Source: Lachnospiraceae bacterium
GTDB taxonomy: Bacteria > Bacillota > Clostridia > Lachnospirales > Lachnospiraceae
NCBI GenBank assembly: GCA_024695665.1
Contig: JAILHT010000106.1
Span: 1-38,034, forward strand
Length of the DNA: 38,034 bases
Direction of reading: 5' to 3'
Shown one piece after another: positions 1 through 8,077 of this stretch; position 1 is the first letter of the stretch, and every line of letters starts with the position of its first letter. The position numbers and the translations under genes were made by a program. The notes beneath the pieces are model-generated. The model was not told the DNA's origin. It ran no database searches and saw only the letters and a program-made list of their open reading frames with translations.

Positions 1-74
1 TATCTGATAATATCATCATGTTGTGAGCCTATGGGTTATATAGGTGAAATCTAATATGAGGAGGTGTAGAAACC

Positions 75-260
75 ATGGCAAAATGTGCAGTTTGTGGTAA
101 GGGAGTTCATTTCGGAAACAATGTCAGCCATTCTCACAGAAGATCAAATAGAATTTGGAAGTCAAACATTAAGTCAGTTCGTTGCAAAGTTAACGGCGTA
201 CCTAAGAGAATGTATGTATGTACAACATGCTTAAAGAGCGGCAAGGTTGAAAGAGCTTAA
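75..260 (+). CDS. rpmB: 50S ribosomal protein L28
   Basis: This 61-residue protein matches L28 in length and sequence and is part of the large ribosomal subunit. It is the zinc-binding form: two CxxC pairs (C4/C7 and C49/C52) can hold one Zn2+, which is the type usually replaced by a zinc-free paralogue under zinc limitation in some bacteria. A strong GAGGAGG ribosome site ends 9 bases before the ATG. The gene is alone on the plus strand, followed within 15 bases by its own terminator, and it faces the gerW group. The promoter may lie left of the window. The identification is very secure. Confidence 0.97.
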   Translation: MAKCAVCGKGVHFGNNVSHSHRRSNRIWKSNIKSVRCKVNGVPKRMYVCTTCLKSGKVERA

Positions 261-271
261 TAGAATAAATT

Positions 272-298
272 AAGAGTTGCATTGCAACTCTTTTTTTA
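272..298 (+). terminator. Intrinsic terminator of rpmB
   Basis: A perfect 9-bp stem (272-280 with 284-292) with a three-base loop runs directly into seven T residues. It lies 11 bases after the rpmB stop codon. Confidence 0.9.
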
Positions 299-310
299 TT
301 GTCTTTAACA

Positions 311-346
311 AAAAAGGGGCGGTCGAAAAATATCGGCCGCCTTTTT
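311..346 (-). terminator. Intrinsic terminator of the Nudix-gerW group
   Basis: A GC-rich 8-bp stem (318-325 with 334-341, one G-T pair) is flanked by an A run on its left and a T run on its right. Read on the minus strand it ends in a U tract just after the gerW stop. The same hairpin could also stop residual rpmB transcripts, so the two terminators sit back to back between convergent genes. Confidence 0.85.
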
Positions 347-357
347 AAATCTTACTT

Positions 358-753
358 CTACTCTTCTTCAGTCTCCTCTTTCTCAAGTATGATAGGATCC
401 TCGTCACTTCCACCCATCATATCGGAAAACTTATTTACAAAATCAGGAACCATATCAAGCACCTTTGTAAGACCGTCCTGATTCTTTACATTTACAAGCT
501 TTGTAGTTCCGTTTGATATAACAAGAACCGCACTTGGCTGAAGCTTTCCGCCGAGGCCACCTCCACCATTGTTCTTCTTGTCCTCGGTGAATACTCCGGC
601 ACCGACTCCGAAAGTAACATCTACTAGAGGGAGTATAATGGTATCTCCCACATTGATAGCTTCACCGACAACGGTTTTTGTGGTAATAAAGCTGTCCATC
701 CCCTTAAAAAGTGACTGGATGGTTTCATTAAAATTGTTCTCTTTGTTCTCCAT
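358..753 (-). CDS. gerW: GerW family sporulation protein (YtfJ)
   Basis: This 131-residue protein has the YtfJ/GerW pattern: a short acidic N-terminus, then the glycine-rich core with VGEAINVGDT near residue 29 and a run of glycines near residue 62, and an acidic tail. In Bacillus subtilis GerW is made in the forespore and is needed for proper spore germination. It is cytosolic, with no signal peptide. The preceding gene encodes a DUF2953 protein, the same pairing as ytfI-ytfJ in Bacillus, which supports the call. An AGGAGG site lies upstream of the ATG. Its presence suggests the host belongs to a spore-forming lineage, although gerW can persist in lineages that sporulate poorly. Confidence 0.9.
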   Translation of the reverse strand: MENKENNFNETIQSLFKGMDSFITTKTVVGEAINVGDTIILPLVDVTFGVGAGVFTEDKKNNGGGGLGGKLQPSAVLVISNGTTKLVNVKNQDGLTKVLDMVPDFVNKFSDMMGGSDEDPIILEKEETEEE

Positions 754-778
754 CTTTTACTTCCTCCTATGCAAAATA

Positions 779-1621
779 CTAAAGCATTTTGATTACATTC
801 AAAACAAACCTTCTCACAGTCTTGTCAAATAAGCCTCTAAGCACAACTATAAGAATAGTTATCATGGCAAAGGCACCTTTCAATTTAAAAGTACCGTAAG
901 CATATGTTTTATCCGTGTTAAAATCCGGAATGATCTTTACATTCTTTTTATAGACCCACGGAGTCATCGATACCGCTCCCACGGTCCATCCGGTATATGA
1001 AGGATCTTCAAATCCAAATCTCATATCTATATCACACTTCTTTGGTTTCAGTGCTTTGAAGATATATAAAATCTGCTCAAAAAGAAAATGAATACAATAT
1101 TTCGTATCCGATGACCCGATAAAAGATAATATCTCCTTTATCTTTCCTTTTTCTTTGGAATTTTTTTCTTTGTTATCCTGTTTTTTTGAATTCTGTTTTT
1201 TGTTATCCTTCTTTATATCCGGTTTTTTATTGTCGGCTTTAATCTCATCCGTCTTCTGCGGTCTGTCCTTTTCTTCGGTTTCCGCCGGTTCTTCTGTTTT
1301 TAAGGATATTATTTCTTCAGTTTCTTCGGAGACTTTCTTTTCTTCATCTTCTGACTCACCCCCGAAGGAAAAAACTTTTATACCGAATATCCTGACCGTA
1401 ACGGTAAGGTTGCCTTGATATTCCACAATAACGCCGAAAATATGTAAAAGATATGTAATTCTTGCTTTTACTCTTGCCCCGTCTTCCTCATCATTTGCGC
1501 CTTCGATATTGTATCTGATTGGTACAAACAATATGCAGATTAAAAGCAGCAAGATCAATGCCAAAACTATAAGCAGGATAATGCCCACTATTTTAAGTAT
1601 CGTGAGTATCACACCCAGCAT
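779..1621 (-). CDS. DUF2953 domain membrane protein (YtfI-like)
   Basis: This 280-residue protein starts with a long hydrophobic segment (about residues 3-34). A DUF2953-like stretch follows, then a very Lys/Glu/Asp-rich low-complexity linker (about residues 95-165), a conserved block with DIDMRFGFEDPSYTGW, and a second hydrophobic segment near residues 250-267. The order matches YtfI-type proteins found directly upstream of gerW in spore formers. The role is not established; topology suggests a membrane-anchored partner for GerW. The gene starts 6 bases after the upstream unknown gene and ends 25 bases before gerW, so the three are probably cotranscribed. The charged linker is longer than I would expect for the family, but I cannot measure this. 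Confidence 0.8.
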   Translation of the reverse strand: MLGVILTILKIVGIILLIVLALILLLLICILFVPIRYNIEGANDEEDGARVKARITYLLHIFGVIVEYQGNLTVTVRIFGIKVFSFGGESEDEEKKVSEETEEIISLKTEEPAETEEKDRPQKTDEIKADNKKPDIKKDNKKQNSKKQDNKEKNSKEKGKIKEILSFIGSSDTKYCIHFLFEQILYIFKALKPKKCDIDMRFGFEDPSYTGWTVGAVSMTPWVYKKNVKIIPDFNTDKTYAYGTFKLKGAFAMITILIVVLRGLFDKTVRRFVLNVIKML

Positions 1622-1627
1622 ATGTTC

Positions 1628-1981
1628 CTACTCCCAATTCTCCCTAATCACTTTTCCGGTATCAAGTCTTCCGGTCTCTTTATATTTTTCCATAACTATA
1701 TCACCGGTCATAAGAACCGCCTCATCAAAATCACCGGCTATTCCGACAATAAAAAGGTCATTGAAGTGTTTCTTAAAAATCTTGATCTCCCAAGCGGGGA
1801 TGATATCAAAGACATCCACTCCGTTTGAAGCGAGCGTTATGACATGAACATTTATCATGCCTGCATTGCGCTCAAGCTTTCTTTTGATCTTCTTCTCTTT
1901 TCCTTTTATACTCTCTCCGACATACAGATCGTGATACCAGTTCATATAATTACCGTCTAAAAATATTTTTTGCTTCCCCAA
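1628..1981 (-). CDS. Unrecognised conserved-looking small protein
   Basis: I do not recognise a family. The 117-residue product is soluble, lacks Cys, and has a basic stretch (KGKEKKIKRKLERN, about residues 26-39) followed by a mixed alpha/beta pattern. It contains MINVHVITLASNGVDVFDIIP and a Trp-rich N-terminus (MNWYHDLYVGE). The longest reading begins with TTG at 1981, overlapping the end of the Nudix gene by 25 bases. An ATG at 1945 gives a 105-residue form. Neither has a good ribosome site, so translation may depend on coupling to the Nudix gene. Its position between the Nudix gene and the ytfI-gerW pair suggests cotranscription but does not identify a function. Confidence 0.7.
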   Translation of the reverse strand: MGKQKIFLDGNYMNWYHDLYVGESIKGKEKKIKRKLERNAGMINVHVITLASNGVDVFDIIPAWEIKIFKKHFNDLFIVGIAGDFDEAVLMTGDIVMEKYKETGRLDTGKVIRENWE

Positions 1982-2409
1982 AGGTTGCTTCTCTTCAGAT
2001 CCAGATACTCATTGTATGCTTTTTCCAAAATCTGTTTTTCATTTGAGAACTTCAAAAGATGATAGGCCTCATGATACTTATAATATCCGGAATCCACAAA
2101 AAATTCTTCCCTCTGTGGCTTGCTGTAATAGCTGTCTCCCATCATAAGATACCAATGAACTTCTTTCTCAACCACATCATCAGGCACATTGAAACTATAT
2201 TGGCTTTTTCCTATATATTTTATAATTGATGCCTTGGCTCCCGTCTCCTCTAAAACTTCTCTTGTGGCTGTGTCCTTATATTCTTCGTTCTCCTCAACCG
2301 TACCCTTCGGGAGAACCCATCCTTCATATTTGTTGTGGTAGTTTTTATATAGCAGCAGTATTTTTCCTCTAAATATTACTACGCCGCCACAGCTAGTTGC
2401 TTCTATCAT
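1957..2409 (-). CDS. Nudix hydrolase
   Basis: This 150-residue protein carries a perfect Nudix box at residues 36-58 (G36, E42, R50-E51, E54-E55, G57), the metal-binding site that hydrolyses nucleoside diphosphates linked to another group. The N-terminus (SCGGVVIFRGKILLLYKN) and length resemble the small diadenosine-polyphosphate (MutT/Ap4A) type, but the box alone does not fix the substrate. The ATG has an AGGAGGG site 7 bases upstream. A candidate promoter lies just before it, so this gene probably starts the transcription unit that continues to gerW. Confidence 0.9.
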   Translation of the reverse strand: MIEATSCGGVVIFRGKILLLYKNYHNKYEGWVLPKGTVEENEEYKDTATREVLEETGAKASIIKYIGKSQYSFNVPDDVVEKEVHWYLMMGDSYYSKPQREEFFVDSGYYKYHEAYHLLKFSNEKQILEKAYNEYLDLKRSNLWGSKKYF

Positions 2410-2445
2410 TGCAATCCCTCCTGTGCCGAAAGTTTTTATAAAATT

Positions 2446-2474
2446 AGTATAATCTATTTGAATTATATCTACAA
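2446..2474 (-). promoter_or_regulatory. Candidate promoter of the Nudix-gerW group
   Basis: On the minus strand a TTGTAG box (2469-2474) is 17 bases from TATACT (2446-2451). The -10 box matches five of six consensus positions; the -35 box is weak. No terminator is visible after the PBP gene stop at 2485, so readthrough from the cell-wall operon is also possible. Confidence 0.45.
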
Positions 2475-2484
2475 CAAATACTTT

Positions 2485-4038
2485 TTAGTTGTAATATGCG
2501 TTAAATACATCCTTCGCAATCGGAACCGCATATGATGAGCCAAGTCCTGCTCCCTCAACCACAACAGCTATTGCTATGTCACTTTTGCCTTCCTGATGGG
2601 CAAAACCGACAAACCATGCATGACTGTCTCCGGAGTCGGAATACTCCGCTGTTCCGGTTTTTCCGTATGCATCATAACTCAGATCTTTAAGCTTTGTTCC
2701 AGTTCCGCTCTGTACAACAGAAGACATGTACTGCTTGAGTATCGAGCTCTCCTCGGAAGTCATGAGCGATCCGTATTTCGTAGGCGATTCCTCCGAGACG
2801 ACATCACCGTTTGCATTTTCAATATGATCGACAAGGTATGGCTCCATAAGTACTCCGTCGTTAGCTATAGCACTAATAATCATGGCCATGTGAAGCGGTG
2901 ATACCAAAGTCTCCCCCTGTCCAATCGCAGTCGCCATTATCACGCTTGTACCTGAGCTTGAATCCAGTGAAAAACTGCTTGTTCCAGCAGAAAAATCGTT
3001 TGTTGGCAGACTGTTGTTGAAAAGAAGTTCCTCACAGGTCTTTTTATACTTTGTAAGATTAAGTGAGAGCCCTATATTTGCGAATGAGGTATTACAAGAT
3101 TCTGCAAATGAATCCTCCAGATTTACAGTTCCATGCACTTCACCGTCATAACAGCTCAAACTATTTACACCGTCCGATATCGATCCGCTACAGTAATATG
3201 AATAGTCCTCATAATCATTTGGATGTTCTCTTATATACTCAAGTGCGGTAAGTATCTTAAAAGTCGATCCCGGCGGATATTTTCCAAGCGTCGCCCTGTT
3301 GTACAACACCGACTCGGAATTCGCATCTTCCACTATTGATTCCCAGTTTTCTTCGAGATTGTTTGGATCGTAATCAGGTTTTGAAACCATACAAAGTACC
3401 TTACCTGTGTCAACCTCTATAGCTATAACAGCACCGTTCTCACCACCCAGAGAATTGTAAGCCGCATATTGCATATCATAATCCAATGTCGTCACCACAT
3501 TGTCCCCCGGTGTCTTCTCCTCGGTGACATCGCTTACAGCCTTCTCTACAAAGTTTACATGTGAGCTTAAGAGATGATAATTCTCGCTGTCTTCAAGTCC
3601 CGCTGTTCCCATCGTCGAGTATCCGACAACATGGGCAAATAAATTCTTGTACGGGTAATACCTTGTCTCATTTCCCTCGCTGTCGGTGACGGTCTCAGCG
3701 AGCACATCTCCGTCTGCAGTCAAAATAGAACCTCTAACCACCGACTCGGTGAAGGATGAAAGTCTGGCATTGTGCGAATTGTTTATAAAATCATCCGCAA
3801 TCTCAAGCTGAAAATAGACAAAATAAGCTATAAGTCCGATAAAGAGTGCAATGAAAACATACGTAATCACAGCAAACTCCCTGTTTAAACTCACCGTCTT
3901 CGTCTTTTGTTTTTCTTTCTTCTCCGGTTGTTCATTGTTATATAAAACGTCTTCCTCGGTGACCTCATTAATTATCTTTGCTTCGAGATCTTGAAGATCT
4001 TCGCTTATTTGAGGTTTCTTTTTTTTCTTTTGAAACAT
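2485..4038 (-). CDS. Class B penicillin-binding protein (peptidoglycan D,D-transpeptidase)
   Basis: This 517-residue protein has a 54-residue charged cytosolic tail, one membrane segment (about 55-78) and an extracytoplasmic transpeptidase domain. All three active-site motifs are intact: the serine motif S258-T-F-K261, S314-C-N316 and K460-T-G462 followed by TAE. It crosslinks peptidoglycan stem peptides and works with a SEDS glycosyltransferase. The gene just upstream encodes exactly such a partner, so this is a PbpA/FtsI-type partner of FtsW/RodA. The start overlaps the end of the upstream gene by 71 bases; an AAGGGG site precedes the ATG. Whether it serves septation or elongation cannot be told from sequence alone. 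Confidence 0.93.
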   Translation of the reverse strand: MFQKKKKKPQISEDLQDLEAKIINEVTEEDVLYNNEQPEKKEKQKTKTVSLNREFAVITYVFIALFIGLIAYFVYFQLEIADDFINNSHNARLSSFTESVVRGSILTADGDVLAETVTDSEGNETRYYPYKNLFAHVVGYSTMGTAGLEDSENYHLLSSHVNFVEKAVSDVTEEKTPGDNVVTTLDYDMQYAAYNSLGGENGAVIAIEVDTGKVLCMVSKPDYDPNNLEENWESIVEDANSESVLYNRATLGKYPPGSTFKILTALEYIREHPNDYEDYSYYCSGSISDGVNSLSCYDGEVHGTVNLEDSFAESCNTSFANIGLSLNLTKYKKTCEELLFNNSLPTNDFSAGTSSFSLDSSSGTSVIMATAIGQGETLVSPLHMAMIISAIANDGVLMEPYLVDHIENANGDVVSEESPTKYGSLMTSEESSILKQYMSSVVQSGTGTKLKDLSYDAYGKTGTAEYSDSGDSHAWFVGFAHQEGKSDIAIAVVVEGAGLGSSYAVPIAKDVFNAYYN

Positions 4039-5353
4039 TTATTTCCCCTTCATCTTCTCTAAACAGATAAAAGCCCTGAATGATGGCAAATATTATTGTA
4101 GTACTTAAAATAGAACTTCCTCCATAGCTTATAAACGGGAGCGTGACACCTGTGGATGGAATGAATTTTATTACTCCTCCGATCATAATAAAGACCTGAA
4201 TACCGTAACATGTGCCAAGGCCTAAGGCAACAAGCTTGTAAAACCTGTTTTTCATCTGCATCGCTATATTCAAGAACATCAAAAATACGCTCATGCAAAC
4301 AAGTATCAGACATATGGCAAAAATGCCTCCCATCTCCTCAGAGATTGCCGAAAACACAAAGTCCTCCTCGACAACCGGAATCTTCGTAGGCATACCCTGA
4401 TACAGTCCCGATCCAAACCAGCCACCCGTTCCTATTGCAAAAAGTGACTGGCATATCTGATAACCGGCGGTATCTATGACGCTTACCGGATCAAGCCATG
4501 CGATAACACGGGTCTGAACATGTGAAAAAATCAGATATGCAAGGTATGCGGCAACCGATCCCACTCCAAGGAGCGACACAAAATACAAAATTTTATGTGT
4601 GGCAACAAACATCATGACAAGATATACAATAAAGAATATCAATGCACTTCCGAGATCCTTACTCATAACAAGGATTAAAACATGAAGCATAGCAAATCCC
4701 GTTGTGATGATTACATTCGGAAGTTCAGTCGATCTGATGAACATACCCGCCACAAAGAATACAAATATTATCTTTACAAACTCGGAAGGCTGGAATGCGT
4801 AGCCTAATATCGAGATGGAAAGCTTCGCTCCGTAACTTGTTGTAGCAGTTATAAATACATACAAAAGCAACAGTATACCAAGCACTCCGTAAAGCCATAC
4901 CATGTTTCTTATGAACTTAAGTTTCCTTATCATAAGAGGTATGAGAAGACAGAAAACCGTTGATGTCACAGCTATGGCAAACTGTCTTATGGCCTTTGTA
5001 TATGAGAGCCTTGTAAGGATAATAAACCCAATCATCATCAACATACACATATTGTTGACGACAAGTCTTGATGATTTCTCATACAAAAAGCGATAGCTTG
5101 TGAGAACTACAATGAAGAACACAACCTGTGCCAGATAAAACAACAGCACTGTTACATCATCCGTCTGGTCGAATATAACCAAAAACGCATCGAGATGAAT
5201 CATAAACATAAGAATATTCTGATTGAAGAATATCTTCTGCTGTCTCTCCGGAGTCTGATTGTGGCTCATCAATACCGTAAAACATTCATATGTGTAAACT
5301 GCGAATAAAATCATCATCAAATATTTTGATATTTCGCAAAAAACACTGCTCAT
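3968..5353 (-). CDS. FtsW/RodA/SpoVE family peptidoglycan glycosyltransferase
   Basis: This 461-residue protein is almost entirely hydrophobic with about ten or more membrane segments, the SEDS-family signature PFISYGGSS near residue 406, and a basic Ser/Arg/Lys-rich cytosolic tail. SEDS proteins polymerise lipid II into glycan strands together with a class B PBP, which is encoded next to it. Its ATG overlaps the stop codon of the U32 gene by one base (TAATG), so translation is coupled to that gene. The family includes FtsW, RodA and SpoVE and I cannot choose safely among them; the adjacent PBP and U32 gene are a common Clostridia arrangement. Confidence 0.93.
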   Translation of the reverse strand: MSSVFCEISKYLMMILFAVYTYECFTVLMSHNQTPERQQKIFFNQNILMFMIHLDAFLVIFDQTDDVTVLLFYLAQVVFFIVVLTSYRFLYEKSSRLVVNNMCMLMMIGFIILTRLSYTKAIRQFAIAVTSTVFCLLIPLMIRKLKFIRNMVWLYGVLGILLLLYVFITATTSYGAKLSISILGYAFQPSEFVKIIFVFFVAGMFIRSTELPNVIITTGFAMLHVLILVMSKDLGSALIFFIVYLVMMFVATHKILYFVSLLGVGSVAAYLAYLIFSHVQTRVIAWLDPVSVIDTAGYQICQSLFAIGTGGWFGSGLYQGMPTKIPVVEEDFVFSAISEEMGGIFAICLILVCMSVFLMFLNIAMQMKNRFYKLVALGLGTCYGIQVFIMIGGVIKFIPSTGVTLPFISYGGSSILSTTIIFAIIQGFYLFREDEGEINVSKEKKETSNKRRSSRSRSKDN

Positions 5354-7506
5354 TACTCCACTCCTCTTTTAAAATGGCCAAGAGTGAACTCCTCTTCACC
5401 CTTAACCTCTTTTCCTTCATAGAATCCGTTCAAGATCATTTTTATCTCATCACCGGATTCCGTGGTAAAGGACATTCTTACCGCGGCAACTCCTAAATCT
5501 TTTAAAGTATCTATCTCTTTTAACAGATTTAATGCTCGCGAATTATATAAAACATTGTAACAAAAAGCACAGTTATTTTTAACAGGGAACATTATACCAT
5601 ATCTGTCCTTCAAGCCATAATAATGTGCCTTTTTGTCGCAACCTCTGTATGTCTTGTTTATACAGCCTGCGCTTGTCATCAAAGGAATTCGACCGTATAT
5701 AAGCATTTCACTGCCGTTGTTGTATCTGTGTGCGATCTCACCTCTGTTCAGTTCATACGGAACAGTCAGATTCTTGTATCCCAAATTAGCAAGTGCTACG
5801 ACCGATATATTTGAAAAAGAGTATATCGAATGGTCCAAAACAATCCTATCTTTTGAAATACCCTTTTCTTCGAGAAATCTAAGACCGTCATAGCTTCCGG
5901 TCAAATATCCGTCTGCAGATAATGAATCTACAAAGAAATCCAATTTATTAAAATATTCTTTTCTCACATCAAACGGTAGCGAAAAATATATTTCCTTACC
6001 TTCATCTTTCAATCTGCTGACTATATCTTGTACCTTTTCAGTATCCTCATTTAAGATGAAAGAGTCGAGATAAACCCGGTCTGCTCTCTCGCCTTCCAAA
6101 GCTTTAAGCTGGTCTATATTTAAAACAGATACGCTCACCTTTGGATCTTGTATTTTGATATTTCTATCAGTTACAAAATCTTTTCCGTAAGCCTTGGCAT
6201 CAGTTCTTTTATATTCCTTGAAAAAAGTCTTCTTGTAGCTTGCGATTGCTTTTCTTCTCAGCTGTTTGAGTTCCGACATACTGACAAAAAGATTCTCTCC
6301 CAGTACAATCTCGGCATTAGCGATATTTACAAAATCATCCCCGGAGCTTTTGACCTTGTCTGCGATGACATCCTCTGTAACCGCCTTGCTCTTCGCCTCA
6401 TCAACGATATTTCCGCACTCTGTCTGATATATCTCACCGTCGGTCAGGGTTATCATGAGAGGTTCGCCTTTCAAAACCGACACTGTCGCGCTGAGATTCT
6501 TTTTCAAAGTGCTCTTCTCATCTGCTTTTACATCTTCCTCATCATCCTTGGTATGATTCGGTCGCTTCAGAGTGACCATGTCCCTTCCGTTTTTCTCATT
6601 GAAATAGCCTTCTGTAAATCCACATCTGTTACCGAGAGAATAAAGCTTTTTGTCATCCTCTTTTAAGACTTGATATTTCTCTCTGCCACACTCAAAATAT
6701 TTGTCTATATATTTTCTGTATATCGATACCACACCGGCTGCATACTCACTGCTTTTCATTCTGCCTTCGAGTTTGAAGGAGTATACTCCTGCTTCTATCA
6801 GATCCGGTAGCAGATTTATTGCCTTCAAGTCCTTTAAACTCAACGGATACTCTTCATCTCTGCCGTTAATCTTTTTTCCGTTTTCAAATACATCATAATT
6901 CAAACGACATGGTCCCGCGCATCTTCCGCGGTTTCCGGACCTGCCGCCCAAAATACTACTCATCAGACACTGTCCGGAATAGCTGTAACAGAGTGCGCCA
7001 TGCACAAAACATTCGAGTTCCGTCTCAGGCGATACCTCATGTATACGTCTTATCTCATCCAATGACAGTTCCCTGGCAAGTACACACCTTGTAACTCCTA
7101 GATCTCTCATGAATTTAACACCGTATTCACTGCACAATGTCATCTGTGTACTGGCATGAACAGGCAGATTCGGAAAATACTTTCTTATGAAAGAGACAAC
7201 TCCTATATCCTGAACTATCACCGCTTCAAGTCCAGCTTCGTAGTATGGAAGTATATAATCATACAGCTCATTCTCTATCTCTTTGTTTTTCATGAGTGTA
7301 TTGACTGCAAGGACAACCTTCTTGTCATTAATATGTCCAATATCTATTGCCCTCAAAACATTATCTTTATCAAAATTTGTAGCGTAGGCTCTGGCTGAGA
7401 ACTTGTCCCCTCCTATATAGACTGCATCCGCTCCGGCCTTCATAACAGCCAAAAGCGTCTCAAACGAGCCTGCGGGTGACAGCAATTCTACTTCGCTTTT
7501 TCTCAT
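5353..7506 (-). CDS. U32 family protein (RlhA-like, tRNA/rRNA hydroxylation type)
   Basis: This 717-residue protein begins with the U32 core (ELLSPAGSFETLLAVMKAGADAVYIGG). It has the conserved cysteine region at C166, C173, C180, C196 and C200 (GxCYSYSGQC...NRGRCAGPCR), and a long C-terminal extension like that of E. coli RlhA. The family was named as peptidases, but RlhA and TrhP act in prephenate-dependent hydroxylation of 23S rRNA and tRNA, and cysteines in this region bind an iron-sulfur cluster in relatives. I infer an RNA-hydroxylation role rather than proteolysis. The gene begins 35 bases after the zapA terminator with an AAGAGG site, and its stop overlaps the ftsW-type gene start. Confidence 0.88.
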   Translation of the reverse strand: MRKSEVELLSPAGSFETLLAVMKAGADAVYIGGDKFSARAYATNFDKDNVLRAIDIGHINDKKVVLAVNTLMKNKEIENELYDYILPYYEAGLEAVIVQDIGVVSFIRKYFPNLPVHASTQMTLCSEYGVKFMRDLGVTRCVLARELSLDEIRRIHEVSPETELECFVHGALCYSYSGQCLMSSILGGRSGNRGRCAGPCRLNYDVFENGKKINGRDEEYPLSLKDLKAINLLPDLIEAGVYSFKLEGRMKSSEYAAGVVSIYRKYIDKYFECGREKYQVLKEDDKKLYSLGNRCGFTEGYFNEKNGRDMVTLKRPNHTKDDEEDVKADEKSTLKKNLSATVSVLKGEPLMITLTDGEIYQTECGNIVDEAKSKAVTEDVIADKVKSSGDDFVNIANAEIVLGENLFVSMSELKQLRRKAIASYKKTFFKEYKRTDAKAYGKDFVTDRNIKIQDPKVSVSVLNIDQLKALEGERADRVYLDSFILNEDTEKVQDIVSRLKDEGKEIYFSLPFDVRKEYFNKLDFFVDSLSADGYLTGSYDGLRFLEEKGISKDRIVLDHSIYSFSNISVVALANLGYKNLTVPYELNRGEIAHRYNNGSEMLIYGRIPLMTSAGCINKTYRGCDKKAHYYGLKDRYGIMFPVKNNCAFCYNVLYNSRALNLLKEIDTLKDLGVAAVRMSFTTESGDEIKMILNGFYEGKEVKGEEEFTLGHFKRGVE

Positions 7507-7540
7507 AAATCACTCTTACCTCTTTTGTTGGTTTCACTTA

Positions 7541-7579
7541 AAAAATATAAGGGAACGAAAAACTCGTCCCCTTATATTG
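7541..7579 (-). terminator. Intrinsic terminator or attenuator after zapA
   Basis: A 14-bp stem with one mismatch (7544-7557 with 7565-7578) and a seven-base loop runs into a U tract on the minus strand. It begins one base after the zapA stop codon. Only about 35 bases separate it from the U32 gene start, which leaves little room for a separate promoter, so partial readthrough into the cell-wall genes is likely. Confidence 0.85.
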
Positions 7580-8011
7580 TTAGTTATTTGAACTGTCTAT
7601 CGGTCCCAACAATTTATCTTCGTATGCTTTCTCCAAATTCTTCTTCTCAAACTCGAGCTCTTTCAAACGATTTGCTGTATCAGCTTTCTGTTTCTCCATC
7701 TCCTCAAGTTTTACCTGTAGGGATATGAGTTCGTGCTTGATATCATACAATTCCTGTTCTTTTGCACTGACATCGCTCTCAAGCTTATCAACTCTTGAAA
7801 GAGCCTTAAAATAGTCATCAGCGATATTGATCGAAAGAAGGATCGATCTCATATCCGACGAAAGCCTCCTTATTGAATCAAGCCCGTTCACCTCGGAGAG
7901 CTTATTATTGATATAAGATGCAACTTTCTGAAGGTATTCCTCCTCCTCGTAACCGCTCAATGTATACTGTTTTCCGCCTATAATTACCACGGTATTGGCT
8001 TTCTGTGACAT
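7580..8011 (-). CDS. zapA: Cell division protein ZapA
   Basis: This 143-residue protein has the ZapA fold: N-terminal VVIIGGKQYTLSG, followed by YLQKVASYINNKLSEV and a helical region (ILLSINIADDYFKAL). A long coiled coil occupies about residues 75-135. ZapA binds FtsZ and promotes bundling of Z-ring filaments in the cytosol. The length is longer than the roughly 85-110 residues of many ZapA proteins because of the extended coiled coil, which is common in Clostridia. It has its own strong promoter, an AAGGAGAG ribosome site and a terminator directly after the stop, so it can be a monocistronic unit between ruvB and the cell-wall genes. Confidence 0.92.
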   Translation of the reverse strand: MSQKANTVVIIGGKQYTLSGYEEEEYLQKVASYINNKLSEVNGLDSIRRLSSDMRSILLSINIADDYFKALSRVDKLESDVSAKEQELYDIKHELISLQVKLEEMEKQKADTANRLKELEFEKKNLEKAYEDKLLGPIDSSNN

Positions 8012-8043
8012 TCCAACTCTCCTTAACCACTAAATATGGTATC

Positions 8044-8073
8044 ATTATACCCCACAAAATCTATATATGACAA
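8044..8073 (-). promoter_or_regulatory. Promoter of zapA
   Basis: On the minus strand TTGTCA (8068-8073, five of six) is 18 bases from a perfect TATAAT (8044-8049). It lies in the 66-base gap between ruvB and zapA, about 30 bases before the ribosome site. This is one of the best sigma-A-type matches in the window. Confidence 0.75.
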
Positions 8074-8077
8074 GCCT

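Noticed and set aside
1-74. Possible promoter or leader structure before rpmB
   Set aside because: A 5-bp CCTAT/ATAGG hairpin and a TTGTGA box are visible but no convincing -10 box; the start may lie outside the window.
6148-6666. A 172-codon plus-strand open frame opposite the U32 gene
   Set aside because: It is the complement of a full-length conserved gene with no start signal of its own.
5353-7506. Collagenase/peptidase function for the U32 gene
   Set aside because: The name is historical. The cysteine pattern and length match RNA-hydroxylation members, and no protease catalytic motif is visible.
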